A stretch of DNA of 64,000 nt from Streptomyces candidus (GCF_014207445.1 NZ_JACHEM010000005.1:62001-126000), one strand, 5' to 3'. Shown: positions 34,293-44,673, counted from the first letter of the stretch. Made by a program: numbers and translations. The notes: generated by a model not told the origin, from the letters alone.

Positions 34293-35990
34293 GTGGACCG
34301 CCAACGCCTGCCCGCACGACGCCGTTCGGCCTTCGCCGCCGGCCTGACCGCAGCCGCCCTGGCCGCCGTCGGCCTGGCCACCGCTCCCGCCGCCCAGGCA
34401 GCCGACCTCAACGTCGCCAAGAACGCCGGATTCGAATCGGGCCTCGCCAACTGGACCTGCACGGCCGGGACTTCCGTCACCACCCCGGTGCACGGCGGCA
34501 CCGCGGCCCTCAAGGCCACCCCGGCCGGCCAGGACCACGCACGCTGCTCACAGACCGTCGCCGTCAAGCCCGGCGCGACCTACAGCCTGTCCGCCTGGAC
34601 CCAGGGCGGATACGCCTACCTCGGTGCGAGCGGCACCGGCACCACAGACGTGTCGACCTGGTCACCGGGATCGACCGCCTGGAAGCAGCTGACCACCACC
34701 TTCAAGGCCGGCCCGAACACCAAGTCCGTCACCGTCTACACCCACGGCTGGTACGGACAGGCGGCGTACTACGTCGACGACGTCTCCGTCTTCGGCCCCG
34801 ACGGCGGCGGCGGCACCGACCCGGAGCCCGGCATCCCGGCCGCCCCCACCGGGCTGACCGTCGGCTCGCCCACCCCCTCCTCCCTCACCCTGTCCTGGTC
34901 CGGCGCCGCGGGCGCCACCTCGTACCACGTCTACCGCGGCGCCGCCAAGGTGCAGACGGTGAGCGGCACTTCAACGACGGTCACCGGACTGACCGCCGAC
35001 ACCGCGTACGACTTCCAGGTCTCCGCGGTGAACGCCGCGGGCGAGTCCGCCAAGTCGGCCGTGGCCAGCGGACGTACCGCCAAGGGCGGCACCAGCCCGA
35101 ACCCCCGCGTGCCCAGGCACGCCCTCACCGGGTACTGGCAGAACTTCGACAACGGCGCCGCCGTGCAGAAGCTGCGTGACGTGCAGGCCCAGTACGACAT
35201 CATCGCCGTCTCCTTCGCGGACTCCACGGCCACCCCGGGCCAGATCGTCTTCAACCTCGACCCGGCGGTGGGCTACGCCAGTGTCGCCGACTTCAAGGCG
35301 GACATCGCCGCGAAGAAGGCGGCCGGCAAGTCGGTGATCATCTCGGTGGGCGGCGAGAAGGGCAACGTCACCATCAACAGTGACGCCTCCGCGACCGCCT
35401 TCGCCAACAGCACCCACCAGTTGATGCAGGAGTACGGCTTCAACGGCGTCGACATCGACCTCGAACACGGCATCAATTCGACCTACCTGACGAAGGCGCT
35501 GCGGCAGCTGTCCGCCAAGGCGGGCCCGGACATGGTCCTCACCATGGCCCCGCAGACCATCGACATGCAGTCCACCGGCACGGAGTACTTCAAGACGGCC
35601 CTCGCCGTGAAGGACATCCTGACGGTCGTCAACATGCAGTACTACAACAGCGGTTCCATGCTGGGCTGCGACGGAAAGGTGTACAGCCAGGGCTCGGTGG
35701 ACTTCCTCACCGCCCTCGCCTGCATACAGCTCGAAGGCGGCCTCGACGCCTCGCAGGTCGGCCTCGGAGTTCCCGCCTCGACCCGCGGCGCGGGCAGCGG
35801 CTACGTCTCCCCGGCGATCGTCAACAACGCCCTGGACTGCCTCACCAGGGGCACGGGCTGCGGCGCCTTCAAGCCGGCGAAGACGTACCCGGCCCTGCGC
35901 GGCGCGATGACCTGGTCGACCAACTGGGACGCCACCGCGGGCAACGTCTGGTCGAACGCGGTCGGCCCGCACGTGCACGGCCTGCCGTAG
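34293..35990 (+). CDS. Secreted GH18 chitinase with CBM and fibronectin III domains
   Basis: 565 residues. The signal peptide begins [20 protein letters not shown] and ends QAA near residue 37. A beta-sandwich carbohydrate-binding module of the CBM4/9-16 type (residues 40-170: [13 protein letters not shown] ... [10 protein letters not shown]) follows. Then come a Pro-rich linker, a fibronectin III domain (184-270) and the GH18 barrel (283-565). The catalytic motif is [11 protein letters not shown] with acid Glu391, the usual DxxDxDxE motif with Asn at its first position. MQYYNS is the family's later substrate-binding motif. The GTG at 34293 has GGAGG 8 bp upstream. It hydrolyses chitin outside the cell and is probably under DasR. 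Confidence 0.93.
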   Translation: MDRQRLPARRRSAFAAGLTAAALAAVGLATAPAAQAADLNVAKNAGFESGLANWTCTAGTSVTTPVHGGTAALKATPAGQDHARCSQTVAVKPGATYSLSAWTQGGYAYLGASGTGTTDVSTWSPGSTAWKQLTTTFKAGPNTKSVTVYTHGWYGQAAYYVDDVSVFGPDGGGGTDPEPGIPAAPTGLTVGSPTPSSLTLSWSGAAGATSYHVYRGAAKVQTVSGTSTTVTGLTADTAYDFQVSAVNAAGESAKSAVASGRTAKGGTSPNPRVPRHALTGYWQNFDNGAAVQKLRDVQAQYDIIAVSFADSTATPGQIVFNLDPAVGYASVADFKADIAAKKAAGKSVIISVGGEKGNVTINSDASATAFANSTHQLMQEYGFNGVDIDLEHGINSTYLTKALRQLSAKAGPDMVLTMAPQTIDMQSTGTEYFKTALAVKDILTVVNMQYYNSGSMLGCDGKVYSQGSVDFLTALACIQLEGGLDASQVGLGVPASTRGAGSGYVSPAIVNNALDCLTRGTGCGAFKPAKTYPALRGAMTWSTNWDATAGNVWSNAVGPHVHGLP

Positions 35991-36045
35991 GCACCCGTAC
36001 GACACGGCCGGACCGTTTCCGTTCGGCCGAAGGGTGCCTTGTTGC

Positions 36046-36076
36046 GCGGGAGTCGGCGTGCCGCGCCGACTCCCGC
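36046..36076 (+). terminator. Hairpin after the chitinase gene
   Basis: Perfect 13-bp stem (36046-36058 with 36064-36076, arm GCGGGAGTCGGCG) with a 5-nt loop, between the chitinase stop and the amine oxidase start. Confidence 0.7.
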
Positions 36077-36100
36077 ACGCGGTGGGCGCTCCCTGGGGGT

Positions 36101-38218
36101 GTGAACGAAACAGTGAACGACGCCGCCACCCCGAGCGATGCGGGCCTCAGCCGCCGCACCTTCACCGCCGTGACCGGTGCGACCGTGCTCGCCGCCGGGA
36201 CGGCGTCGGCGGGACCCGCGAACGCCACGGCCCCGGCCACGCCGCACGCATCACCGCCCCTCGCCCCCGCGGCCCCCGACTGGGAGCGCTGCCTGGCAGT
36301 GGCCCGGCAGGTGCTGGTGCTCGCCGCCGACGGCACCGACCTCAAGCGCAGGTACCTGGAGGTCCTGATCGACAACGGACTGCCGCGGAGCCGGACCCGC
36401 CCCAAGGACGTTCTGGTCGTCGGGGCGGGACCGGCCGGCCTGGCGGCGGCGATGCTGCTGCGGCGGGCCGGACACCGGGTGACGGTGCTGGAGGCCAACG
36501 GCAACCGGGTCGGCGGCAGGATCAAAACCTTCCGTACCCTGCCCGGCGAGGCCCCGCCCTTCACCGACCCGGCGCAGTACGCGGAAGCCGGCGCGATGCG
36601 CATTCCCGAGACGCACCCGCTCGTCCTTGCCCTCATCGACGAACTGGGCATCGCCAGGAGGCCGTTCCACTACCTCGACGCCGTGGACGGCACCGGGAAT
36701 CCGCTGGCCGCACCGCCGGCGGTGGTGCACCGTTCGCCCGACGGCAGCCAGTGGCGGCGCGGCCCCGAGCGGACCGACTTCGCCATGCCCGAGCCCGCCC
36801 ACCGCACCTGGATCAAGGTGAACGGCCTGCGGGTGCGGCGCGCCGACTACCTGCGCGCGCCCGCAAGGGTGAACGCGTCCTTCGGGGTGCCGGGGAAGTA
36901 CCGCCACGTCACCGCGGGGAAGATCCTCGGGGATCTCCTCGATCCGGTCCGCGACGAGTTCAGCGTCCGGGGCCCGGACGGCACCCGCACCAACAAGCCG
37001 CAGCGCGAACTGGTCGAGGGCTGGGCGAGGGTCGTGCAGCGGTTCGGGAACCAGTCCATGTACCAGTTCCTGACCCAGCACGCCGGACTCGACGACCGTA
37101 CCGTCGACCTGATCGGCACCCTGGAGAACCTCACCTCGCGGCTGCCGCTGTCGTTCCTGCACAGCTTCATCGGCTCCTCCCTGATCCGGCCCGGCATGAC
37201 GTTCTGGGAACTGCCCGGCGGCACGGCCGAGCTGCCCGACGCCATGCTGAGGGAACTCGGCGGCGACGTGGTCCGGATGAACCGCCGCGTCACCCGCATC
37301 GAGTACTGGAACGGGGGCCGGGACTCCGCCGTGCACACGCACACCGGCCCGCGCGGACCGAAGGTGTGGGTGGACACCGTCTCCGAGGGCCGCGGCCCGG
37401 ACGGCAGGGCCGAACGGGAGCAGTTCACCGCGGACGCCGCCATCATCACGGTGCCCTTCTCCGGCCTCCGCCAGGTGCAGTTCACCCCGCAGTTGTCGTA
37501 CCCCAAGCGTCGTGCCGTCATGGAGATGCACTACGACGCCGCCACCAAGGTGCTGCTCGAGTTCAGCCGCCGTTGGTGGGAGTTCAGCGAGGACGACTGG
37601 AAGCGGGAGCTGGAGGCCGTCCGCCCCGGCACGTACGACGCCTACCTCAAGCACCGGCTGCCCGACGACGGCAGGATGCTCGGCGCCCACCCCTCCGTTC
37701 CGGACGGCCGCATCCCGCCGGCCATGCGTGTGCAGTACGCCGCACACGGCTGGGAGACCCGAGAGGTCAGCGAGGCCACCGGGGCAACCGGCGGCGGTTC
37801 CGTCAGCGACAACTCCAACCGGTTCATGTTCCACCCCTCGCACCGGATCGAGGGCAGCGAGGGCGGCGTGGTCCTCGCCTCCTACAGCTGGGCGGACGAC
37901 GCCCTGCGCTGGGACTCCTACGACGACAACGAGCGCTACCCGATGGCGCTGCGCGGCCTCCAGGAGGTGTACGGGCGGCGCATCGAGGTCTTCTTCACCG
38001 GCAGCGGCCGCACCCAGAGCTGGATGCGGGACCCCTACGCCTACGGCGAAGCGGCGGTTCTGACCCCGGGCCAGCACCTGGAGCTCATGCCGGACGTCCC
38101 CGCAGCCGAGGGCCCGCTGCACTTCGCGGGCTGCCACACCTCCGTCAAACCCGCGTGGATCGAGGGTGCCCTGGAGTCCGCCGTCCGTACGGCACTCGAA
38201 GTCCATCTCCAGCGCTGA
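36101..38218 (+). CDS. Tat-exported flavin amine oxidase (L-amino-acid-oxidase type)
   Basis: 705-residue FAD enzyme. The twin-arginine signal [21 protein letters not shown] (residues 17-37) sends it out folded. The dinucleotide-binding motif [22 protein letters not shown] lies near residues 103-124, followed by [15 protein letters not shown], and the C-terminal FAD-binding [23 protein letters not shown]. The family oxidatively deaminates amino acids or amines, giving an oxo acid, ammonia and H2O2. The substrate is not evident. Its start is GTG at 36101 with a weak ribosome binding site (GGGGGT). The channel-type gene follows 40 bp downstream on the same strand and may be co-transcribed. Confidence 0.9.
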   Translation: MNETVNDAATPSDAGLSRRTFTAVTGATVLAAGTASAGPANATAPATPHASPPLAPAAPDWERCLAVARQVLVLAADGTDLKRRYLEVLIDNGLPRSRTRPKDVLVVGAGPAGLAAAMLLRRAGHRVTVLEANGNRVGGRIKTFRTLPGEAPPFTDPAQYAEAGAMRIPETHPLVLALIDELGIARRPFHYLDAVDGTGNPLAAPPAVVHRSPDGSQWRRGPERTDFAMPEPAHRTWIKVNGLRVRRADYLRAPARVNASFGVPGKYRHVTAGKILGDLLDPVRDEFSVRGPDGTRTNKPQRELVEGWARVVQRFGNQSMYQFLTQHAGLDDRTVDLIGTLENLTSRLPLSFLHSFIGSSLIRPGMTFWELPGGTAELPDAMLRELGGDVVRMNRRVTRIEYWNGGRDSAVHTHTGPRGPKVWVDTVSEGRGPDGRAEREQFTADAAIITVPFSGLRQVQFTPQLSYPKRRAVMEMHYDAATKVLLEFSRRWWEFSEDDWKRELEAVRPGTYDAYLKHRLPDDGRMLGAHPSVPDGRIPPAMRVQYAAHGWETREVSEATGATGGGSVSDNSNRFMFHPSHRIEGSEGGVVLASYSWADDALRWDSYDDNERYPMALRGLQEVYGRRIEVFFTGSGRTQSWMRDPYAYGEAAVLTPGQHLELMPDVPAAEGPLHFAGCHTSVKPAWIEGALESAVRTALEVHLQR

Positions 38219-38258
38219 GAACCCGCCGCGGGGCGGCCGGGAGAAGGAGGAGCCGCTC

Positions 38259-40181
38259 TTGCTGCGGAGTCTGCACTACAGGTTCGACAACGTCATGGCG
38301 CGTGGCACCCCCGCCCTGATCGGTCTCCTGGCCGCCGCGTGCTGCCTGTTCACCCTGCTCAACGGAGCACTCCTGCTGCTGCTGGCCCCGGAGGCCCTCC
38401 ACCACCGGAGCGTGGGCTCCTCCCTCTGGTCGGGCTTTCTGCGTGTGCTGAGCCCGACACACCTGGCGCGGGACCGGGGGCCGGCGCCGTTCCTGGCGTC
38501 GGCCGTGGTCATGGCCTTCGGCGGCATCCTGCTGATGAGCACCCTCATTCCGGTGATCAGCGCGGGACTGCAGAACCAGTTGGCACGGCTGCGGCAGGGC
38601 AGGTCGCCGGTGGTCGAGACGGGGCACGTCGTCCTGCTCGGCTGGTCGTCACAGGTGCACGTGATCGTCGCGGAACTGGTGGAGGCCAACCGGAGCAGGC
38701 GGCGCGCCTGCGTGGTCGTCCTGGCCGAGAAGGACCGCACCGAGATGGAGACCGAGATCCGGGAACGGGCCGGCGACCTGGCGAGCACCAGGGTCGTCTG
38801 CCGGACCGGAGACCCGGCGGACGTCCTCGATCTCGCGCTGGTGTGCCCCGAGCGTGCCCGGTCGGTGATCGTGGTGGCCCCCGAGGAGGACCGGCCCGAC
38901 TTCGCAGTCATCAAGTCCCTGCTCGCCGTCTCCCGCACCCGGCGCGGGGACGGGCCCGGGCCCAGCATCGTGGCCGGGATCAAGGACAAGGAAAACCTGC
39001 CCGCGGCACGGCTGGCGGGCGGCGCGAACTGCCGCCTCGTCAGCGTCCAGGGCTTCATCGCCCGGCTGCTGGTGCAGACGAGCCTGCACACCGGGCTCTC
39101 CTCCGTCTACACCGAACTCCTCGAATTCGCGGGCGACGAGATCTACATCCGGCCGCAGCCCGAACTGGTGGGCCGGACCTTCGCGGACGCCCAGCTCGCC
39201 TACCGGACCTCCAGTGCCATCGGACTGCTGGAGGGCGACGGCCGCATCGTGCTCAACCCGCCCGGCGGGACCCGGATCGGAGCCGCTCACCAGATCGTCG
39301 TCATCAGCGAGGACGACAGCACCGTCGAGACGGCCCAGGCCCCCGCCCTGCCCGCCTCGGCGCCCCTGCGGACGCCGGCCGGGGCGGTGCGCAGGGGCCG
39401 GGCGGTGCTGATCCTGGGCAGCAACCAGAGGCTTCCCGACGTCGTCGGACAGCTCCGCGCCCATCTGCCCGTCGGCTCCCGCATCGACGTGGTCGCCGAC
39501 CGGGGCCGGGACCTTTCCCCCGCGCACGAAGACGGCGGCCTCCCGTACGCGGCCGAAGCCCTGGGCCTCGGGCACAGCGACGCGGCGGACGACACGGACG
39601 ATCCCACGACGGTGAGCTTCCGCCGGGCGGACGTCACCCGCAGGGACGTCCTCGAAGCCCTCGGGCTGGAGAGCTACGACCACGTTCTGGTCATCAGCCC
39701 CGACGACTGCGACCCGCACCGCGCCGACGCCCGCACCCTGACCGTCCTACTGAACCTGCGGGACCTCTCCGAACTGCACACCCACACCTACTCGGTGGTC
39801 ACGGAAATGGCCTACGACCGACACCGGGCCCTCGCCCAGGCCGCGAAACCCGACGACTTCGTGGTGAGCGGCAACCTGCTGAGTTTGCGGCTCGCCCAGG
39901 TCTCCGAGAACCCCCGGGTGGACGTGATCTTCGAGGAGCTGTTCTCGCCGGAGGGGTGCCGGATCGCGCTGCAAGCGGCCGGTGACTACGTCCCGTTGGG
40001 GGAGGTGACCGACTTCTACGCCGTCGTCGACGCGGCCCGGCGCCGGGGCGAGACCGCCATCGGGCACCGCATCCACGCACGGGCCCACCTGGCGCCCCGG
40101 TACGGGAACATCCTCAACCCGGACAAGACGGAGCGCGTCAGTTACGAAGACCTGGACCGGATCATCGTGCTGACCGGCTGA
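38259..40181 (+). CDS. Castor/Pollux-type cation channel with RCK domains
   Basis: 640-residue membrane protein. Helix pairs lie at about residues 15-45 (GTPALIGLLAAACCLFTLLNG) and 75-105 (ASAVVMAFGGILLMSTLIPVIS). Two tandem TrkA-N/RCK-type cytoplasmic domains follow: GHVVLLGWSSQVHVIVAELVEA near residue 125, and AVLILGSNQRLPDVVGQL near residue 380. The build is that of plant CASTOR/POLLUX and their bacterial homologues, which pass monovalent cations. No TVGYG filter is seen, as expected for this family. The start TTG at 38259 is preceded by AAGGAGGAG at 6-7 bp. Ends in a CTGACCGG repeat. Confidence 0.85.
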   Translation: MLRSLHYRFDNVMARGTPALIGLLAAACCLFTLLNGALLLLLAPEALHHRSVGSSLWSGFLRVLSPTHLARDRGPAPFLASAVVMAFGGILLMSTLIPVISAGLQNQLARLRQGRSPVVETGHVVLLGWSSQVHVIVAELVEANRSRRRACVVVLAEKDRTEMETEIRERAGDLASTRVVCRTGDPADVLDLALVCPERARSVIVVAPEEDRPDFAVIKSLLAVSRTRRGDGPGPSIVAGIKDKENLPAARLAGGANCRLVSVQGFIARLLVQTSLHTGLSSVYTELLEFAGDEIYIRPQPELVGRTFADAQLAYRTSSAIGLLEGDGRIVLNPPGGTRIGAAHQIVVISEDDSTVETAQAPALPASAPLRTPAGAVRRGRAVLILGSNQRLPDVVGQLRAHLPVGSRIDVVADRGRDLSPAHEDGGLPYAAEALGLGHSDAADDTDDPTTVSFRRADVTRRDVLEALGLESYDHVLVISPDDCDPHRADARTLTVLLNLRDLSELHTHTYSVVTEMAYDRHRALAQAAKPDDFVVSGNLLSLRLAQVSENPRVDVIFEELFSPEGCRIALQAAGDYVPLGEVTDFYAVVDAARRRGETAIGHRIHARAHLAPRYGNILNPDKTERVSYEDLDRIIVLTG

Positions 40182-40202
40182 CCGGCTGACCGGCTGACCG
40201 GT
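40169..40202 (+). repeat. Tandem CTGACCGGC at the end of the channel gene
   Basis: Four copies of a 9-bp unit CTGACCGGC straddle the stop codon. Each unit carries TGA, so slippage would leave the C-terminus close to unchanged. Confidence 0.75.
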
Positions 40203-40332
40203 CGGCACCGCGGATCCGAACGCAGCAGGAGGGTCATGCCGGCCATCGAAGCCCCTCGCACGCCGTCGCAGCAGGTCCCGGCGTGGCCGGAAATCCTCCG
40301 GTGACAGTCGCAGTTCGCACCCGCCAACTCTT

Positions 40333-40346
40333 CTACAGTGCTGTAG
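40333..40346. promoter_or_regulatory. Inverted repeat CTACAGTGCTGTAG before the terD-like genes
   Basis: Perfect 6-bp half-sites (CTACAG/CTGTAG) with a 2-bp centre, in an AT-richer stretch 68 bp upstream of the first TerD gene. A likely operator. TACA-N4-TGTA recalls BlaI/CopY-type sites (TACA-N2-TGTA), but the spacing differs, so no regulator is named. Confidence 0.5.
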
Positions 40347-40413
40347 ATTTTTGATCCGGGAACACCTGCTGCCGGGGTGTGCGCGCATCCCGGCACCGAC
40401 GAAGGGAAACGAC

Positions 40414-40989
40414 ATGGGCGTGAGCCTCGCCAAGGGCGGCAACGTATCGCTGAGCAAGGAGGCCCCGGGGCTGACCGCCGTCGTGGTGGGTCTGGGGTGG
40501 GACGTACGGACCACCACGGGCACCGACTACGACCTGGACGCCAGCGCACTGCTCGTCGACGAGGCGGGGAAAGTGCTGTCCAACGAGCACTTCGTGTTCT
40601 TCAACAACCTGAAGAGCCCGGACGGTTCGGTCGAGCACACCGGTGACAACCTCACCGGTGAGGGCGAGGGCGACGACGAATCGATCAAGGTCGACCTGGC
40701 CTCCGTGCCCGCCCAGGTGTCGCGGATCGTCTTCCCGGTCTCCATCCACGACGCCGAGTCCCGCGGGCACAGCTTCGGCCAGGTCCGAGGCGCGTTCATC
40801 CGCGTCGTCAACCAGGCCGGCGGCGCGGAGATCGCCCGGTACGACCTGAGCGAGGACGCCGCCACGGAGACCGCCATGGTCTTCGGCGAGCTGTACCGCA
40901 ACGGCGCGGAGTGGAAGTTCCGCGCGGTCGGACAGGGCTACGCGAGCGGACTGGCCGGCATCGCCTCGGACTTCGGCGTCGAGGTCTGA
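40414..40989 (+). CDS. TerD-family stress/tellurium-resistance protein
   Basis: 191-residue cytoplasmic protein spanning the whole TerD domain. It starts [20 protein letters not shown], then has the [17 protein letters not shown] core, [34 protein letters not shown] (two acidic calcium-binding loops) and FVRVVNQ-type strands ahead of [19 protein letters not shown]. TerD proteins bind Ca2+ and are needed in Streptomyces for development and oxidative/tellurite stress. The ATG has GAAGGGAAA upstream. A second TerD gene follows 146 bp downstream. Confidence 0.93.
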   Translation: MGVSLAKGGNVSLSKEAPGLTAVVVGLGWDVRTTTGTDYDLDASALLVDEAGKVLSNEHFVFFNNLKSPDGSVEHTGDNLTGEGEGDDESIKVDLASVPAQVSRIVFPVSIHDAESRGHSFGQVRGAFIRVVNQAGGAEIARYDLSEDAATETAMVFGELYRNGAEWKFRAVGQGYASGLAGIASDFGVEV

Positions 40990-41135
40990 TTGCGCTGCGC
41001 CGGCGGGTGCGGGCGGTGCGCCCGCACCCGGGCCATGCGGCCGGACACGTAGCCGACGGGTTCCGCCCCGTTGCCGACCGGACGTCCGTCCGTACCCCCC
41101 CGCACCACCCGCACGCCACAAGAAGGAGACACCGC

Positions 41136-41717
41136 GTGTCCGTGAACCTGACCAAGGGCCAGCAGATCAGCCTGAGCAAGTCCGACGGCGGCGCACTCAC
41201 CGTCGTGCGCATGGGCCTGGGCTGGAAGGCCGCTCCTCGCAAGGGTTTCCTCGCCAAGCTGACCGCCCGCGAGATCGATCTGGACGCCTCGGCGGTCCTG
41301 TTCGCCGACAAGCAGCCCGTGGACGTGGTCTTCTTCCAGCACCTCGTCAGTGACGACGGCTCCGTCACCCACACCGGGGACAACCGCGTGGGCGGCGCGG
41401 GACAGGGCGGCGACGACGAGTCCATCGTGGTCGACCTCTCCCGGGTTCCCGTCCACGTCGACCAGATCGTCTTCACCGTGAACTCCTTCACGGGACAGAC
41501 CTTCGAGGAGGTCGACAACGCCTTCTGCCGGCTCCTGGACGAGACGAACGGCCAGGAACTCGCCCGTTACACCCTCACCGGCGGCGGGCGTCACACCGCG
41601 CAGGTCATGGCCAAGGTGGTCCGGCAGGGAACGGGCTGGCAGATGGCGGCCCTCGGCTCGCCGGCCGACGGCCGCACGTTCCAGGACCTGATGCCCGCCA
41701 TCGCCTCGCACCTGTAG
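41136..41717 (+). CDS. TerD-family protein (second copy)
   Basis: 193 residues, similar in plan to the first copy but diverged: VNLTKGQQISLSKSDGGALT, EIDLDASAVLF, DVVFFQHLVSDDGSVTHTGDN, GQGGDDESIVVDLSRVP and FEEVDNAFCRLLDET. A 12-residue insertion (KAAPRKGFLAKL) follows the first strand, as in the TerX/TerZ-like branch. The GTG start has AAGGAG 8 bp upstream. It is probably in one transcript with the first TerD gene and is followed by a strong terminator. Confidence 0.92.
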   Translation: MSVNLTKGQQISLSKSDGGALTVVRMGLGWKAAPRKGFLAKLTAREIDLDASAVLFADKQPVDVVFFQHLVSDDGSVTHTGDNRVGGAGQGGDDESIVVDLSRVPVHVDQIVFTVNSFTGQTFEEVDNAFCRLLDETNGQELARYTLTGGGRHTAQVMAKVVRQGTGWQMAALGSPADGRTFQDLMPAIASHL

Positions 41718-41750
41718 GCGGACCAAGGAACCCCCGCGCGCTGTGTGTGA

Positions 41751-41791
41751 GTTGCGGGAACGCCGGTCGACGGGACCGGCGTTCCCGCAAC
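41751..41791 (+). terminator. Terminator of the TerD pair
   Basis: Perfect 18-bp stem (41751-41768 with 41774-41791, arm GTTGCGGGAACGCCGGTC) and a 5-nt loop, 33 bp after the TerD stop. Confidence 0.8.
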
Positions 41792-42000
41792 CACTCCCCC
41801 CCGGGTCGTCGGGGGTACGGCGGCCACGTACCTCCCGGGTCCGAACACGCCCGGCCGGCCGGGAAGCGCGGGCGCGGAAGACGGTGACCGGTGCCACGGC
41901 GAACCCCGGCCGGTATTCACCTCGGCCAACCACCGCCTGTCCGGGGGAAAACGGCTTAAGTTGGGGGCTGATCATTCAAGACGCGCCGCAGGAGGCCCCC

Positions 42001-42825
42001 GTGTCCGACCGTAATCCCCCTGTTGTCTCGGCCGCCGAACTGAACGAGCGGATCGATACGGCCACACCGCACTCCGCACGCTTCTGGAACTACTTCGTGG
42101 GCGGCAAGGACAACTACGAAGTGGACCGCGAACTCGGCGACCACATCAGGGAGATCTTCCCCGGCCTGGCCGACGTGGCGCGCACGAGCCGCCAGTTCCT
42201 GGGCCGTACGATCCGCCACCTCGCGGAGAACGAGGGCATCCGCCAGTTCCTGGACATAGGCACCGGGCTGCCGACCGCCGACAACACCCACCAGGTCGCC
42301 CAGCGGGCCGCACCGGACTCGAAGATCGTGTACGTGGACAACGATCCACTGGTGCTCGCGCACGCCCGTGCTCTGCTCACGAGCACGCCGGAGGGAGAGA
42401 CCGCCTACATCGACGCCAACCTGTACGAGCCCGAGGCAATTCTCAAGGCGGCGGCGGAGACGCTTGACTTCTCGCGGCCGGTGGCCCTCGTCATCCTCAA
42501 CACGCTCGGCCATGTCGCCGACCACGGCCAGGCGCGCACGCTGGTGTCCCGGCTGATGGCCGGTCTGCCGTCGGGCAGCCACCTGGTGATCAGCGACAGC
42601 ACCTCGACCAGTCCGGGCATGATCGCGGCGTCGGAGGCCTACAACAAGAGCGGCGCGGTGCCCTACCACGTACGCACGGTCGAGGAGATCTCGAACTTCT
42701 TCGACGGGCTGGACCTCGTCGAGCCCGGCATCGTCGAGGTCACGCGCTGGCGTCCGGACTCCGACGACCCGTCCGGCGCCCCGGTGGCCGTCGACGCCTA
42801 CGGCGGGGTGGGCCGCAAGCCGTAG
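42001..42825 (+). CDS. DUF574 / SAM-dependent methyltransferase
   Basis: 274-residue protein of the actinobacterial DUF574 family. The marker HSARFWNYFVGGKDNYEVDRELGD is at residues 22-45. The Rossmann motif I is FLDIGTGLPTADNTHQVAQ, and motif II is IVYVDNDPLVLAHARALL. It ends in the usual family strand with GLDLVEPGIVEV. Such proteins are numerous in Streptomyces, often beside regulators; their substrates are unknown. The GTG at 42001 has AGGAGG 7 bp upstream. Convergent with another methyltransferase. Confidence 0.88.
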   Translation: MSDRNPPVVSAAELNERIDTATPHSARFWNYFVGGKDNYEVDRELGDHIREIFPGLADVARTSRQFLGRTIRHLAENEGIRQFLDIGTGLPTADNTHQVAQRAAPDSKIVYVDNDPLVLAHARALLTSTPEGETAYIDANLYEPEAILKAAAETLDFSRPVALVILNTLGHVADHGQARTLVSRLMAGLPSGSHLVISDSTSTSPGMIAASEAYNKSGAVPYHVRTVEEISNFFDGLDLVEPGIVEVTRWRPDSDDPSGAPVAVDAYGGVGRKP

Positions 42826-42832
42826 CCCGGCC

Positions 42833-42860
42833 GGCGGAGCGGCCCGCACGCCGCTCCGCC
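42833..42860. terminator. Hairpin between convergent methyltransferase genes
   Basis: 10-bp stem GGCGGAGCGG/CCGCTCCGCC (42833-42842 with 42851-42860) with an 8-nt loop. Confidence 0.6.
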
Positions 42861-42878
42861 TCCGGAGAAGCCGCCGGC

Positions 42879-43529
42879 TCAGGCCGCCTGTTGCGGGTGT
42901 GCCCGGCGGCCGTGCACGAAGAGGTGGGGCTCGGGGCCGGCGCCGGGGTGCGCGGGTGTGTACAGAAGGCTCTCCTGGTGGGTCACGGTCAGCCCCGCCT
43001 CCCGTACCGCGGCGGCGAAGTCCTCGGCGGCGAAGCTCGTCACCCGTACGTCCCGGCCCATGAAGACGCCCGGAACGTCCTCGACGTCCAGGGGCACCGT
43101 CGCCAGCGCGCAGAGCCCGCCCGGTCGCAGGGCCCGGGTGAGCTGGCGGAGGAGGGCGGACTGTTCGTCGCGTGACATCTGGAGCAGCGAGAAGTAGACG
43201 CAGACGGCGTCGAACGAGGCTTCCCGCAAGGGCATTTCGTGGATGTCCGCGTGCCGGAACTCCGCCTCGGGCACCTGCCGCCGCGCGAGATCGACCATGA
43301 CGGCAGAGACGTCGACGCCCAGTACGTGGTGTCCGGCCGCGGCCAGGGTGGCCGCGGTGGGCCTCCCCGTGCCGCTGCCCACGTCGAGAATCCGGCTGCC
43401 GGGGGCCAGGGCGTCCAGCAGTCGGCGCAGGGATTCGTGGTGCGCGGCGGAGCCGCCGAAGGCGCGCTCGTACTCGGCGCCCAGGGCGTCGAAGACGGCC
43501 GCCGCCCGGTGCGTGTGCCCGTCGTCCAT
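42879..43529 (-). CDS. Class I SAM-dependent methyltransferase
   Basis: 216 residues. Motif I ILDVGSGTGRPTAATLAAAG at residues 46-65, motif II VLGVDVS, post-II HADIHEMPLREASFDAVCVYFSLLQM, and LRPGGLCALATVP for motif III place it among UbiE/methyltransf_11-type enzymes. The substrate is unknown. The start is ATG at 43529. It is alone on the minus strand. Confidence 0.88.
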   Translation of the reverse strand: MDDGHTHRAAAVFDALGAEYERAFGGSAAHHESLRRLLDALAPGSRILDVGSGTGRPTAATLAAAGHHVLGVDVSAVMVDLARRQVPEAEFRHADIHEMPLREASFDAVCVYFSLLQMSRDEQSALLRQLTRALRPGGLCALATVPLDVEDVPGVFMGRDVRVTSFAAEDFAAAVREAGLTVTHQESLLYTPAHPGAGPEPHLFVHGRRAHPQQAA

Positions 43530-43871
43530 GGCGTGCGTCCCCTCGTCGTGCTCCTCCGGCCGCCCGGTGCGCCGCGGACCTGCCCGGCGTCGTCACGGAT
43601 GCGCCGCCGGGCCCGTCGCGCCCTGCGTCCGCGCATCGTTCCATGGCTGCTGCCGGTCCACAACGCCGCCGTCCCGCACCGCACTTCGCGCGCCGGGGAG
43701 CGCGGGACTTCGCGTGCCGGGGGGCGTGGGCGCGGGTCCCTGCGGGTGACCGTTGGCCGACGCTTCATCCCGGCGACACCCCTGGACGCCGGAACGGTCA
43801 CGAGGTTCACTCAACCTGCGATGGGCATGTCAAGACAGGGCGTGCCGGAGACCGACGCGACAGGGGACACA
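43530..43871. other. 342-bp divergent promoter region
   Basis: Between the methyltransferase (minus) and NPP1 (plus) starts. Reading frames here are Arg-rich shadows. A tandem TTCGCG-type/CGGGGAGCGCGGGACTTCGCG repeat occurs near 43680-43725. No gene is supported. Confidence 0.4.
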
Positions 43872-44639
43872 GTGAAGAGGACGTCACGGACCCGCAGAAT
43901 CCCGCTCGTGCTGGCAAGTGCCGTCGCGCTGGTCGTCGCGGCGTCCGGCAACGCCCATGCCGAGCCGCCGCGGGCCCTGCCCGCGAACGCGGACGCGCTG
44001 GAACGGACGTACCAGCCGGCCTTCGACTACGACACGGACGGCTGCTACCCGACGGCCGCCATCGGCCCGGACGGGACGACGAACGGCGGCCTGAAGCCCT
44101 CCGGCGCCCTCAACGGCCAGTGCCGCGACGCCTGGGACCTCGACAACACCAACGGTTACGCGCGTCAGAAGTGCAACAACGGCTGGTGCGCCGTCATGTA
44201 CGGCCTGTACTTCGAGAAGGACCAGGCGGTGGCGGGCAGCGGCCTCGGCGGACACCGTCACGACTGGGAGCACGTCGTCGTGTGGGTGCAGAACAACGAG
44301 GCACGGTACGTGGCCACTTCGGCGCACGGGAACTTCGCCGTCCACTCCCGCGACCGCATCCGCTGGGACGGCACGCACCCCAAGGTCGTCTACCACAAGG
44401 ACGGCGCGGGCACGCACTGCTTCCGCGCCGCGAACGCGAACGACGAGCCCCCGGAGAACCACAGGCGCGCCTGGCAGTTCCCCGCCCTGGTGGGCTGGAA
44501 CGGCTACCCCGAGGGGCTGCGCGACAAGCTCAGCCGGACCGACTTCGGCAGCGCCGTGTTCGGCCTCAAGGACGGCAGCTTCGCGGCGCACCTCGCGAAG
44601 GCCAAGCCGTCCGGAATCCCCTTCGATCCATACGCCTAG
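43872..44639 (+). CDS. Secreted NPP1 (necrosis- and ethylene-inducing-like) protein
   Basis: 255 residues. The signal peptide reads VKRTSRTRRIPLVLASAVAL and ends NAHA near residue 35. The NPP1 heptapeptide is GHRHDWEHVVVW (residues 127-138), where His128, His130, Asp131 and Glu133 form the cation site. Two cysteine pairs are seen (CYPT/CRDA and CNNGWC). NLPs of oomycetes and fungi are plant cytolysins that bind sphingolipids; actinomycete members are largely uncharacterised. The GTG start is at 43872 with AGGGGA upstream, well downstream of the longer open frame. Confidence 0.9.
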   Translation: MKRTSRTRRIPLVLASAVALVVAASGNAHAEPPRALPANADALERTYQPAFDYDTDGCYPTAAIGPDGTTNGGLKPSGALNGQCRDAWDLDNTNGYARQKCNNGWCAVMYGLYFEKDQAVAGSGLGGHRHDWEHVVVWVQNNEARYVATSAHGNFAVHSRDRIRWDGTHPKVVYHKDGAGTHCFRAANANDEPPENHRRAWQFPALVGWNGYPEGLRDKLSRTDFGSAVFGLKDGSFAAHLAKAKPSGIPFDPYA

Positions 44640-44673
44640 GCACCGGGACGCGGCCCGTCGAAAAGCGGCACGG

